A stretch of 12,677 nt of DNA, taken from Clostridium sp. UBA4108 (lineage in GTDB: Bacteria > Bacillota > Clostridia > Clostridiales > Clostridiaceae). Made by a program: the position numbers and the translations under genes. The stretch lies in contig DFXM01000020.1 of assembly GCA_002381695.1 (NCBI GenBank), forward strand, positions 601,460 to 614,136. Reading direction: 5' to 3'. The notes beneath the pieces are model-generated. The model did not search any database. It saw only the letters and a program-made list of their open reading frames with translations, and was not told the origin of the DNA. Shown here piece after piece: positions 12,632 through 12,677 of this stretch (the stretch's first letter is position 1; every line of letters starts with the position of its first letter).

Positions 12632-12677
12632 TTGATTTACTAAAGCTCTATTCAGTAAAAAATCTAAAATACAACAA

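Overview
The window is AT-rich chromosomal DNA from a low-GC Gram-positive anaerobe, most likely a Clostridium sensu stricto-type species. This is inferred from the strong A/T codon bias, AGGAGG-type ribosome sites, frequent TTG starts, extended -10 (TGnTATAAT) promoters and the gene set: YwbE, YczE, LemA/TPM, MocR-controlled vitamin B6 genes and a clostridial-type ferritin. I see no rRNA, tRNA, CRISPR array, transposase or phage gene. It reads as ordinary chromosome built of short, independently terminated units.

Layout. 112-1050 (-) is an unrecognised coiled-coil protein. 1457-2311 (+) is a tandem GNAT acetyltransferase, followed by a truncated copy of a dispersed repeat and a strong terminator. 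2756-3328 (+) is an unrecognised 190-aa protein with an extended -10 promoter and two AT palindromes over its likely start of transcription. 3478-6658 is a vitamin B6 salvage locus: an ECF transporter S component and a pyridoxal/pyridoxamine kinase on the minus strand, divergent from a MocR/PdxR-type regulator on the plus strand. An 11-bp inverted repeat covers both promoters. 6973-7611 (-) is a YhhN/TMEM86 family membrane protein. 7946-8301 (+) is a two-gene unit, YwbE plus a 50-residue basic protein missing from simple ORF calling. 8367-8882 (-) is ferritin. 9186-9863 (-) is a YczE-type membrane protein. 10354-10785 (+) is MscL. 11031-12400 (-) is a lemA-tpm pair.

The genes look like housekeeping and stress functions: cofactor salvage, iron storage, osmotic release, and lipid or envelope maintenance. 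The least explained material lies between genes. A dispersed element occurs three times (about 2356, 10779 and 12550). Its hairpin has an invariant 11-nt loop and compensatory stem changes between two copies. A second family of near-identical terminator hairpins (AAAGCTTAAATA / TATTTAAGCTTT) ends three different minus-strand genes. In the MocR regulator, the position expected to hold the PLP-binding lysine is arginine (R307), and the usual E-P-G-F segment reads T-G-G-G-F, so its cofactor chemistry may differ from the family norm. Both ends of the window carry the palindrome core TTTCGAAAC in opposite orientation.
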